In this document: piece after piece, positions 34,170 through 45,167 of the stretch
How the letters are laid out: the number at the start of each line of letters is the position of its first letter
Numbering within the stretch: position 1 is the stretch's first letter
Source: Punica granatum
Taxonomy: Eukaryota > Streptophyta > Magnoliopsida > Myrtales > Lythraceae
Direction: 5' to 3'
Length of the DNA: 64,000 nt
Assembly: GCF_007655135.1 (NCBI RefSeq)
Contig: NW_022204486.1
Coordinates: forward strand, 1 to 64,000
The notes under the pieces: model-generated
Seen by the model: the letters and a program-made list of their open reading frames with translations, nothing else
Told to the model about the DNA's origin: nothing
The model's database searches: none
Program-made: the position numbers and the translations under genes

Positions 34170-34853
34170 TAGGGCTGGTAATATTTCACACGACACGATA
34201 ACACGACACGGATACGACACGAAGTTAAATGGGTTTGGGTTGGACATTTTTGATAATCAGTCTAAACGGGTCCAACCCGTTTAAACACGATTAATAAGCG
34301 TGTCTTATCGGGTTGAACCTGTGTAACCCGATTATACACGATTAAACCTGTTTATTTAAACATGTTTAATCGTGTTACTATAATCATGTAACCCGTTCGT
34401 TTATGTATTTGAATTTACCAAAATATCCTCATGTAATCCTAACTTCCTAAGTCCCTAACCTAATTTATTTTCCTTTCTTTCATCCAATCCAACACATGTC
34501 GTGTTAACGTGTAAACATGCCATGTTAACGTGTTCGGATAAACGAGTTAATCGGATAAACATGTCTTGTTAATGTATCCGGGTAACTGAGTTGATCGGAT
34601 AAACAAGTTGTGTTAACGTGTCCTGATAACGTTTATAATCGAGTCGTATATACGTGTACCTATTATGACACGTTTCGATAAACGGGTTTAAACGTGTCTA
34701 AACGGGTTGACACGGATATAAACGTGTCGTGTATGGGTTTCCAAAACCTAACCCGTTTAATAATCGTGTCGTGTACGGGTTATGACTTTGATGACACGAA
34801 CCCGTTTAGACACGACACGTATAAACACGACACGACACGAATTGCCACCCCTA
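34170..34853. mobile_element. hAT-type MITE, 684 bp, perfect 8-bp TSD
   Basis: The left end starts TAGGGCTGGTAAT and the reversed right end TAGGGGTGGCAAT. The perfect 8-bp duplication TCTGTATA flanks it (34162-34169 and 34854-34861). Both subterminal regions are packed with ACACGAC/CGTGTCG and AACGGGTT/AACCCG motifs, likely transposase binding sites. There is no transposase. The perfect duplication suggests a fairly recent insertion. Confidence 0.93.
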
Positions 34854-34861
34854 TCTGTATA

Positions 34862-37800
34862 GATGAATTTGCGGGCAAAGATTGGGCCTCAAGGCTGAGT
34901 CTGAATATCCATTTCAACATTTATCTCTCTACACTGAACATTTTCTTTAAAATATTTGATATAGCATATATTCTAGATGAATGACTGAAAATGTAGAACC
35001 AGCAAAAGAAAATAAGAATAAATGACTACATATATATTTACATTTATATTTATATAATGGAGGGGCGGCTACTTGATCTTAGTGCCAAGTTTTATGTTGT
35101 TTTGGTCAAAGTGGGGTAGGGATTAGTCATATATAAGTTCATTTTTGGTGCCATTGATGATGATGATATGCTTTCCATTATTGAATTGGGCCCATTAAAA
35201 AATTCAGTTTAATTATTCATTTGGTATTGAATTATTATTTTATTGCCAAAAATTAAAAAAAAAAAAGGAATTTTTAATGGGATCGTACTGCTTTTATTAT
35301 ATTCAGGAACAGCCCCTTTGGAACCATACGAGTCTGTGGGAGGTTCCACATGCATATGCAACTGTTCCTTCCCAAATTGAAAATTCACATAAAATAATAA
35401 TAGCAATAATAAAGAGAGTCTAGTATCCTTTCAACAGATCAAAATTAGGATATTTTCGAGAAAAATAGTTTCAACAAAAGCTCGACATTTTTACTGTCTG
35501 AAATAATATGATCGCAGTATTTTCTGTAATGTATAATTTAAAAGTATACTCTTTTTTTTTACTAGAGCCACCGTCAATTCGATCAAAATGCTCAGTGTAT
35601 CCGATTAATATTTAGTTGGATATGATTAGAAAATAGTTGATGGGAAACTTATAATATAGAATGTCCTATTCTTTCAAGTTTCAAGCATGTAAATGTATGC
35701 GACAAAATTAATTTAAAAATGCATTTCGATATTAGATTTACAGGAGCAGATACGATTGAGGAGACTTCCCCGCACTTCAATCAATAACTGTGTATAATTT
35801 TAAATGTTGTATCAATCATTTAGGTTTGTTTTGTTTGAGATAGTTTAGCCATTTAAGCACTTGTCTAGTTGTATTATATATAGTACCGTGTGGTCCCCTA
35901 CGGGGTCCCTTATAATTTATAATCAGAAGAAAAATAGTGAAACAAAATTGTTCATTCTGGGGAGGTCAAAACAATTTCAGTATCTTTGTTCAAGAAGACG
36001 GACGGCTTATACGGTCGATGCCAGATTTCGGTCATGTTGTTAAGATCCAGTTGAAATCCTACTAGGACAGGCATAAAATAAATGACTTGCTTCAACTTTT
36101 TTAGAAATGACTAGGATTTTCTCTTTATTTGAAAAGGAATTCTCTCTGTTGCTCCTTTTTCTTTTTCTTTTTTGGTAATAGTTGCTACCTGTTGTTAGGT
36201 AAAATTGTATGGAATGAGTATATTCATCGTATTCTCAAAATTAAAAGGGAAAAAGTAAAGCTATATATTTAAAAAAAAAAAAAACGAGGTATGGTGTCCC
36301 AGCAGTAATATATCCTTATATAGGATGATGCAGTTGATCCCATTAATAGGACTTTTGACGACATAAACATTGAGGTTGAACATAAATCACACCCTAAACC
36401 AGGGCATGAATTCGCTCGAACAAGTGGTTGTACAGATATGACCATATCATCTAGATTCGTATCATGCCAATGTTCAAATTAATTCCGATTCTACCTCAAG
36501 GAGCAGTCATTATTGCATTCTAGGCTCTCTATCCATATTTAACTCCGCGGAACTTGGAAATATCAGGAAATATCGAGTCCCAGATTCCGCATAAGCCCGC
36601 TCACCCGATTACTATAGTGTCATTAGTTAGACTGCCTGTTCCGACAAGACACGGTTTGAACTATTGGTTGCACAATCCGTGTTCAATTTAGACCACCTTT
36701 CATGCGGTTTGTCATCGCTTTGTGCATGGCCATCAATAATTCCACTCATTTGTCACTATGTTTTAATACAATGACCGATTTAATCATTTTGAAAACAAAA
36801 GGAACGTCAAATGCCCAACTTTTTTGTTCCATGCTAACTTATCAATAATTCAATTATGCGTTGATCTACACTCGTCGTCCAAGTCTTTTGTTGTAATTAT
36901 TGAGGATTGTATTTATGGTAGGTGAAGTTAAAAAAAAAAAAGTGTAGTGTAATGCCACACTAATATTAGGGTCATGTTCGATTCCAATTAATTAGTCGAA
37001 CTATATGTTTATACATTGATCCATGCACCTTCAATAAAATGGAAAATAAGAAAGGACCAAAAAGAGAAAAGGAAGGTAGCAATGCCGGCGAGTTGTTCGT
37101 TGGGTTCGATCTAATTAATGCCCTTGTGGTCCTCTCAACCTGTCGTTGAAACTATCCACGCCATTTCTATCTCCAAATTCTAAGGTTTTGAAAGTCCGTT
37201 CTTAGGTAATATCGAAGCCACCGTCGACTTTTTTTTATTATTTCAGTCCATGCTCACGTATTCAAAACTCCAATAATTTTCAACTAATCTATTTCGAGCT
37301 AGGTTGACTTACTAATTGATTAAATATTATAAAAAGATTTTCTTCTTGATATCAATCTTGCATATTAATTTCTGTAGCTTCTTTATTTTCCTTCGACATA
37401 ATTTCTTCCTTTATTTTCCCCGGATTAGTGTTTGTATATACAGATCGACCGGAATGAATGAATTTGGTTTTTGATGCTCAATAATTAAACTTGATATAGA
37501 TTTTCTTCCCATGATAGTATATCTCCTCTAGTCAAGGATTTTCTTCATTCACAGGACTCGAATCCGAGTCCTTATTGATAAGTCATCACAGACTTTCACC
37601 TTCACTGTTCTTCCAAGATACCTATGTACATTTTTTATTCCGAAAATACTATTAGACCTCTTTTTTCTTCCCCACCAGCATTTCGTAAAATTACAGCACT
37701 CCATTTGAGTAAAATATATGAGTACAAAATTATGCGATGCCTTGATGTCGCAGCATGTATATATAACCGGAGCTATGGATCCAGGGATGGAGTTAGGGGG

Positions 37801-38540
37801 CCTTCGACTCGACAAAAATTACGAAATTTCTATTAGAATGTGTCAAATTTATATCAAATTTTCAATAAAATTATCCTATTTCACCCCCATTGACTTTACG
37901 GTATAAAAGTCCTTTCAAATTCGCCCCCTAACAAAATTTCTAGATTTGTCCCATATGGATCCAACTTTAGTGAATTTTCAAACATCGCCAAACTGCTAGC
38001 TTGTATTTGCGTAACATCTTTGGATTATATATGTGTGTGTGTAAAGAAAGTCGAATGTAATTGACTGGTCATGGTAGAATTTTTTGACCCGTTTTAGTTT
38101 AATTACGAGGATCGCTGTCTGTAAAAAGAGTTAGGTCTAGGGCCATATTTGCAGTAATGGCGTGGCAAATGTTGTGACGTTTGACACGCCACTCATCTTG
38201 TATGGAGTTTGGTCCCACGAGAAAGGAAGATAGAAAGATAGAACCTAGGGAGTTTATCTAGTATTATTTGAAACTAAATTTAAGAAAAAAATCATTGCAA
38301 AATGTGTTTTGCGAAGTGATTTTACCTCGTATATCCGAGATTTGGCGGGCTCGAGTCTTCAAAATTGATTGAAAATTAGCCGCATCAAGTGGTTTTTTTA
38401 ATTTAAAACTTTTCTATAATCAAATTTTACACAATCTGATGTGAATTTTTGAAAATTACTTTGCTCTTACCAAAGGGACCTAAAAGTTTAATTCTTTCTT
38501 TTTTTTATGTGCAATTTTTGTATTCGGAAACTCAGTGGGC
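34862..38540. other. Intergenic stretch, AT-rich, nothing coding recognised
   Basis: No conserved protein signal was found. A partial copy of the dispersed SINE-like repeat core (ATTCACAGGACTCGAATCC) lies at about 37548-37575. The phrase CAGGGATGGAGTTAGGGGG at 37783 resembles a hAT terminus, but no partner end was found. Confidence 0.5.
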
Positions 38541-38684
38541 CTGACCAATTCGGTTCGACATGGATTGGCCAATTAAAGTATAAAACTCTCCCGTGATGGA
38601 ATTTTTTTGTTTACACGACTCGCATGCGATATTTTATTTAAGAAAAATAAATGTCGAACTACTTAAATTAATTCATGTAAGTTG
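38541..38684 (+). repeat. SINE-like dispersed repeat, copy 1
   Basis: It shares ordered words with 56762-56911, 41452-41560 and, inverted, 59319-59432. These are CAATTAAA-GGTAAAACTCTC-like, GATTTTTCTATTCACA-like, GACTCG, TTTAAG-AATAA-TGTCGAAC and AACTCATGTTG-like. There is no coding. The polymerase III origin is a guess based on size and a B-box-like GTTCGAGTC on the reverse strand. Confidence 0.6.
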
Positions 38685-38710
38685 AAAGTCGAATTTTTAC
38701 AGGGCAATTT

Positions 38711-38889
38711 GCCCCGTTTGGATTCCAAGAAATTTGATTTTAACTTTAATTTTAACTTTAACTCAACACACTACACAACAAAAATACACATTTCCCAAGT
38801 CAAATTTATAATTACATCTCATTTGTCATTTTTCACAATTAAAATCAAAATCAAAATCAAAATAACTTTAACTTTAAATCCAAACGCTC
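38711..38889. mobile_element. MITE family B copy 1, ~179 bp
   Basis: The ends are GCCCCGTTTGGATT and, reversed, AGAGCGTTTGGATT. The subterminal TTTAACTTTAACT and AAAATCAAAATCAAAATC runs are inverted with respect to each other. It shares AACTTTAACTCAACACACTACACAA, read on the opposite strand, with 57319-57511. The likely TTA-type target duplication is imperfect, so the boundary is accurate to a few bases. Confidence 0.8.
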
Positions 38890-41074
38890 TTAGAATGCTC
38901 TTTCACTCAGTTTATCCAGGTGATATCACCAAATATTATTAAGGGAACCACAAAAATTCCCTACATTAGCAAGTTAATATTTAATTGTAAAATTCCCCTA
39001 AATTAAGAGAGAGCTCGACTCCCTCGGTACTCACAATACTCTACTGACAAATGCACATTCAACTTATTGACCACAACATCGCGCACTGACCGACTTCTCG
39101 TTGCTAAATAATATACAAGTATATAGACATTTTTTATTTATTAAGATTAAGACAATAAGAAATAAAGGAGCATAACATATTCACCCGATACATATTAATA
39201 TTTTCCTGATGAACTGATACATATATTAAAAGGACGCGAATGTCATTTTTCTGAGCTTCCTTTAATTTCTCTATGTTGTTCATTCCATTCATGTACGTGG
39301 AACTAATTCTTTATTAAATATATTATTGATATAAAAATCAAACTATATATTATTTTCTTTATTTTGGTAGATTATACATTATTTTCTTTGATTTTATCAA
39401 AAACATAGACATACATATATATATATATACACACATTTAACTCTTTTTTGAGGGCAAAAGGCGTACATATCCATTTCTTCTTCTTCTTCTTTTCGGTAGA
39501 AATATCCATTTCTTCTAATATATCTTCTAGCTGCACTTTTTTCGACTCCTTTTTCTATCTTCCCTCTTTTTCTTTTTCCTAATAAGACGAACTTAGATAA
39601 CACTGACTTGCCTTCTAAAAGGACTAGGATTCTACAACCGATAAAAGGAATTAGGGTTCCAGTTTTCTAATCGATCGATATAGTTCTCTTAATTTAATGG
39701 GGCAATGTTGTCTCCATGAGTTGCTCGATTCCAAGGCAGTCTGGCTGGAGCTTGCAAGGTTTCACATACGATTTAATATTTGCGAAACAATTTCGAAGTG
39801 CTTCATCACGCTAATGTATACAAAGATTAGAAAAATTAATTTCTGGAATATATATATATATATTAATTATATATATAGCTGCATATAAATCTCTGGTTCT
39901 ATTCAACGTTTCTCAGTTCTCATTGTAAAGATTCCCAAAAAAGTCAGTCATGGGTTCCAGGGATTTGTGTACGATAAGAATTACGTGTTCCCAGAAAGAG
40001 CAACTGACTGAAGATGATTAAACCTAAAATCTTACCCCTTTTTCCTCAATTATTGCAATAATAATAAAGTGCAGAGATTATCCAGAAGAAAATGAAATTA
40101 AATAATATGATTATTAGTTAACCTCGCCTTTGAAAAAGAAGCTATTAACTATATATATATACACAAAAAGCGGATTTGCTTTGCCTAACTCGATGGGAAA
40201 AATGGGATCAAAGGTGGTAATTAAAAATGATTAAGTTGGGATTAGGGATTTGGGAAACGTTACTTACTTGAGTTTCCTTATGATGAGTTGACATTTGACA
40301 AAAAGAGCCAGCCAGCCCCATCTTTTTTCTTTTATCGATTCGGGCGCCCTAAGGATCCCAAACACGTAAGCAATAGATTGGGTAGCCTTTTGGTTTATTA
40401 TATTTATCGGGTGCAGTAATAAAGTAAATCTCCACACGGGAATCTAGCACTATAGTATGTAGCACAGTCTAAGATACCTTTTCACTCGAACATATATTAT
40501 CGAGGTAAATCACATAAATTTAATTATAGCAAATTACAAATTCATACAATTACAAGGTGAGGTATAAATGGATTCATTAAAAAAGAAAGTGAAGTATAGT
40601 TGACAAACTACTCTATTATTACTAGACAGATTTTATCAGCAAAATAGAGATTCAAAGATTATTGAAAGCATCATTATCAGGACAAATTCATGACGTCTTA
40701 GAAAGCATATGTCGTACATATCTTAATGGAAAAAGATTGCAAGTCCATAGTGGGATCAATTTATTCTTTTAGTCAATTAACAATATGAATAAGTATATAT
40801 CTTTAGAGAGTGCGCCCTTTGGCTCCAAGACACTGGTTTCTTTGCAAGTAGTGGACATCGATATATACATGTCCCCAAGGTAGAGGTAGAGCATAAAGTA
40901 TAGCAATCCCCGTATAAATTAGGAAAACCACCTCCCCCTTTCCTTGTTATCCATTACCACGCGCAACCATCGGAACAGGTACATACTAGGTTCGATTTGG
41001 GATATCAATTGCACATCAATCCGGCGAATGATATTTGTTTAGTTTAACAGCTAAACAAATGAGTCGGACACTAA
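38890..41074. other. AT-rich spacer, no gene recognised
   Basis: It contains CTT-rich and (TA)n tracts (about 39414-39431, 39848-39862) and many short open frames without conserved motifs. Confidence 0.6.
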
Positions 41075-41298
41075 GGCCTGTTTGGTTTTAATATGGTATT
41101 TTAAAATCACAATTCTAACTTAACTCTACCCACTACAAAACAAAATAACTCATACAAAGTCAAAGAGTGAGCCCCATTTATATCACTTTTTTTTACAACA
41201 AAACAACATAACACATACAAAGTCAAAGGTGGGCCCCATTTATACCACTCAAAATCAAAATCTGATTTTAAAATCCTACTATAAAACCAAACGCAACC
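41075..41298. mobile_element. Tourist-like MITE (PIF/Harbinger), family A copy 2, 224 bp
   Basis: It starts GGCCTGTTTGGTTTTA and, reversed from the right end, GGTTGCGTTTGGTTTTA. TAA flanks both sides (41072-41074 and 41299-41301). It is nearly collinear with 28681-28912 and shares AATCACAATTCTAA, CTCTACCCACTACAAAACAA with the end of the element at 62868. Its better-matched inverted repeats suggest a younger copy than the one at 28681. Confidence 0.92.
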
Positions 41299-41451
41299 TA
41301 AGTATTTCCAATGAGTTTCTTCACGTGTATCTAGCTAGTGTACATAAATAGAGAGCTAATTAGAGTAATTTTGCCTTCTCAAATGACATCATTGGCTTAA
41401 TTTTTGATACCCACGTTGATAATCGGAATTAACAAATCTCAACTAATTCAG

Positions 41452-41560
41452 ATCGAACCAAAACTCTTTCAATCATGAATTTTTTACATTTACAATATTC
41501 GAGTTAAAATCTTATTTAAAAGGAATAAACGTCAAACTACTCAAATCAACTCATGTCGAT
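41452..41560 (+). repeat. SINE-like dispersed repeat, copy 2
   Basis: It matches copy 1 in order: AAACTCTTTCA, ATTTACA, TTCGAGTTAAAATCTTATTTAA, GGAATAAACGTCAAACTACTC and CAACTCATGT. Confidence 0.5.
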
Positions 41561-44500
41561 ACATCGTTGGCTTAATTGGCTGGTTGAATTACGATGGTAA
41601 TTAGTATATTAATTAACTGATTAATTTAATTATAGAGGGGGAAAGGAAGTAGCTGGTGGCTAGGGTTTTACGTATATGTGTATGGTGTAGATTAGCTGAT
41701 AAGCGCGGCGTACGGTCATACAGTGTGCAGGGGAGAGCATTGGAAAAAGGGCACGTGAGAGCTGTGGTTGCTTTGGATAAAAAGAAAATTATTGACTGTT
41801 GATGACGCTCTCACTGTTAATTTGCTGTCAACTCACATTGCTGTGACCTCTGATCCTCTCTTCTCTTCTCTTCTAGTTCGAATCCCCTTTTCTTTTTTCT
41901 TTTTTTCTTTTTTTCTTTTTTTTGTTCTTTTTCTTTTCTTTTTCCTCATGAGGAAGGTACCAAAATCATGGCTCGACATAATTTTAATTTTTTTTTGTTT
42001 TTTTCCATAAGGTAGGTACCAGTTGAATTTGTTCTATTTTTGGGGGTTATATACTCGATTTTTGTATCGTCGAACTGAAAGCCATATACGTTAATATGTT
42101 CGTGCATTTTAGCCTGTTAAAAGTCCATATATTTTGAAAGATTTTATAACTCATTATTATTTAAAACGGTTCTTCACATTCATCGGACAGTTATAACGAT
42201 CAAATGAGCCGCCAATCATATCTTTAAATTGGATTAGACGTTTGGAAGAGTATATGGACACTATATCTAAACCAAACAAGTTAAGAAACAATATTACATT
42301 TTTTTACACTTATTTCTCGCATAATCGCAACTGACCAATATTACAATGAGAATCGAAACAAGCACGTAAACTGCATATATACACGATGATCTTATAAGAC
42401 GTTAAGGTATATTTAAGGCATAGAAAGATATGATAAACACTAACCCACATGTACATATGTGTACAAAGTAGTCGAACAAAATATGTGTACAGGTTTGTAT
42501 TCCTAAAGAGAAAAAAAAAAAACACCCGATTGGGATGTTAGAAGAGGATCAATGCAAATCGGGCAAGCATCTTTTTCTTTTTTTCCACCTAAATTTTAAA
42601 TTATATTTGCTCTTTCTTCTCTTTAAGGCCAGGGGACAATAACTTCAGACCAAAGGGCGAAAAACAAGAACAACAGTAAGGGGAGAGAGGGAGAAGGGCT
42701 CAGAGGCTAATACGACCATGATTGGGACATGATATAAAAGAACACGAGAGGGAGAGGTCTGATCAGTACTATATGTACGCAAAGCCTAGCTGCCTGTTAG
42801 CTAGGGAACCTGCACTGCACACATACATACACATCTACATACATATCGTCGACATTTAATGTTTCTGACAGTCCTAATTCCCAGAGGCCAGCCTACCACT
42901 GTTGTTTTACGTTACCCTTAGCCCCAGACATGCATCCTCCCTTCTAGCTAGGGTTATAGCTAAGCTAGCTTTTCATTTATTTGTCCATGCAAAGTCATCG
43001 CGGTTTGCTTCGTCCGCCGTGAACAGTGCACTCGATCAATTACAATGCTATAGAAACTCGACTGGTCTCGATAATGTGCAACTCTGCTGGTGGATTTTGA
43101 TGGAGTGGTGCTGATCTTGTAGAATAGAACAACTAGTATCGGTTTTATATGCATGGCTCCTTGCATTCTATGATATGACTTTGCATTGAAGATAATGTCA
43201 TGTGGCACGTAATCCCTCTCCAAGTTTATCCCAAGATTCAATAAAACCGACTATATCCCTCTCCAAGCCGATCCATAATAGCAAGTCTGGTGCACATTCA
43301 TTGCAATTTTATCCAATATTATCCTTTTGAGAACCTTTATTAGAAAAGGGCAAGAGTAATCAATGGAACGGACTCAACTGGTAAAGTCATGGGTTTCTTT
43401 TTTTATCAACCTTGTTAATTGGTAAGCAACTCTAATCCCTATATGGAGGAGAACGCAAGTTCAAGTCCCGAAAAACGTACTTATTAAGAGAGAGAATAAT
43501 TTTAATGTTCAAACTTTGAAAATTACGAGAGCAATATTACTCATAATTTTAAATTCACTAAAAAAATTATGATTTTTTTGAGAAACATCATGATATTCAA
43601 GCAAGTATAGATTGATTTGTACCGTTGCTACCGTATAATTATTTTAGTCATACAATTTTTCTCGTAATCCATATTAGATAAGGAAAGAGAAATACGAGAA
43701 ATCTATTTAGGCTGCATTTTATGTGTTATCTACTCAACAAAGAAAAAACATGAATTACAATTCAAAAGATAGAGTTGCTACTACAAAACAAATTTTGGTA
43801 ACCAAGGATTAATTACAAAATGAAAGAGAAATGTATAATGTATTCTATCCACTCAATAAGAGAAAAAAAAATGAAATTCATTTCATCAAATCAAGGGAAC
43901 ACCGAGCGAATCGTATTAAGACATATTTCTCGTACCTAGTGAGAGAAAATGAGAATAGAATAGAACTGAATTCATGCGCATAAAGCGGTCAGATTTATAC
44001 GCGACGAATTATATTCGGGTTCCATTCTATTCCTGACATGACCTTAGCACTGACAATTGTGGTCCCTGTAGAAGAGGTCCATGTATGTCATCCTATAATC
44101 AATTCATCACGATAATTTTCTCTAATGTAATTAATAAACGCCCCTAAATCTAATTAATTGACCTGCTTTCTCTAGAGAGATTTTGTCATTAAACGCCACC
44201 ATATCTCCCCGCCTGGATTTCCACACCATCACCATCACCTCGTCAAATGACCACTCTACCCTCCCCACCCCCACCCACCCCTGACTGACCATATTGTTAC
44301 TCCCCTTCCTCGCCAGGGTAAATGAATACATAGGAATATCGGATGCTCCTCGACTTCAAGTTGGGCGCGAGCGACGCTGCATCGAACCCATCTAAAAAAA
44401 TTATTGGTGGGGACAAATTTTCAATAATCAAGAGTTAAAATTAAGATTAGTCTCGGGGAAGGGGCCCGCACCTAATAGGGGACTGATCATGGTGGAGCCC

Positions 44501-44623
44501 ACCGGGGGGGTGTGCTTGACATGGCCATGGCCACGGCCGCGGTTGGTCCCTATGAGCGAACAACAGTAACAGTGGGAGTGGTAGTCAAAATTCCTCAATT
44601 ACGATCTCCAACGTCGGTCTCTG
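41561..44623. other. Intergenic stretch upstream of the WAV3-like gene
   Basis: No coding motif was found. There is a TATA-like GATATAAAAG at about 42731, without a recognisable gene behind it. CT/T-rich runs lie at 41860-41950. Around 43365-43490 a tRNA-like phrase (AAGTTCAAGTCCC) occurs without a tRNA fold. From 44450 the DNA becomes GC-richer, as expected of the distal promoter of the next gene. Confidence 0.5.
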
Positions 44624-44631
44624 TATAAATA
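44624..44631 (+). promoter_or_regulatory. Probable TATA box of the WAV3-like gene
   Basis: TATAAATA lies at 44624-44631 in otherwise GC-balanced DNA, about 540 bp before the ATG at 45168. Transcription would start near 44660, followed by a long CT/GA-rich leader. This is inferred from position. Confidence 0.6.
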
Positions 44632-44706
44632 TTATATATGTCCCATTTCAACCTCTTCATCAGTCATCGCCCGCTCTCTCTCTCCTCTGCGTGCATCTGT
44701 CAATCA

Positions 44707-44936
44707 AGAGAGAGAGAGAGAGAGACCATCAGTGGGAGCAGATCTCGACCCCTTTCCTCTGCAGAGATCTTTTCCGGGTCATCAATGGAAGTCCGTATCC
44801 CCTTCCCCCGATAACAAACCAGAGAAGATACATCATACAAAGAAGGCGAAGAGGTTTCTTTTCCATTTCCCTTTTTTCCTTATTTCTTGGTGGGCTTTTT
44901 GTCTGTTTGCCATTTCCTCTGTCATTTGATCCCATG

Positions 44937-44968
<32 letters not shown>
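44707..44968. repeat. (GA)n and (CT)n tracts in the 5' leader
   Basis: A GA run at 44707-44727 and a CT run at 44944-44968 are about 220 bp apart. Each could pair with the other in the transcript. GA/CT tracts near starts are also common binding sites for plant BPC (GAGA-binding) factors. Confidence 0.8.
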
Positions 44969-45167
44969 GCATTTCAACTCTGTGTGACCGATCCCTGTCG
45001 TTTTTGTCTTCTGTGGCAGATCGATCCAAAGGGTGACAAACGCCCCTTTTAATCTCCTTCACCCTTCTCTTCATTTTTCTTCTTTTCCTCATATGTGGAA
45101 GAAAAGAACCAGACAGAGAGACTGTTGCGGTGCGGATAATCAAGAACACAGGAGACAGTCTCTATCA

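Noticed and set aside
34694..34984. Open frame across the end of the hAT MITE
   Set aside because: It is a translation of ACACGAC/AACGGG repeats continuing into flanking DNA.
43365..43490. tRNA-like phrase (GGACTCAACTGGTAAAGTC ... AAGTTCAAGTCCC)
   Set aside because: The two boxes are about 100 bp apart, and no acceptor, anticodon or T stems could be paired; at best a SINE remnant.
45020..45040. GATCCAAAGGG resembling the start of miR393
   Set aside because: Only about ten bases agree and no hairpin partner is nearby; it lies in the leader of the WAV3-like gene.
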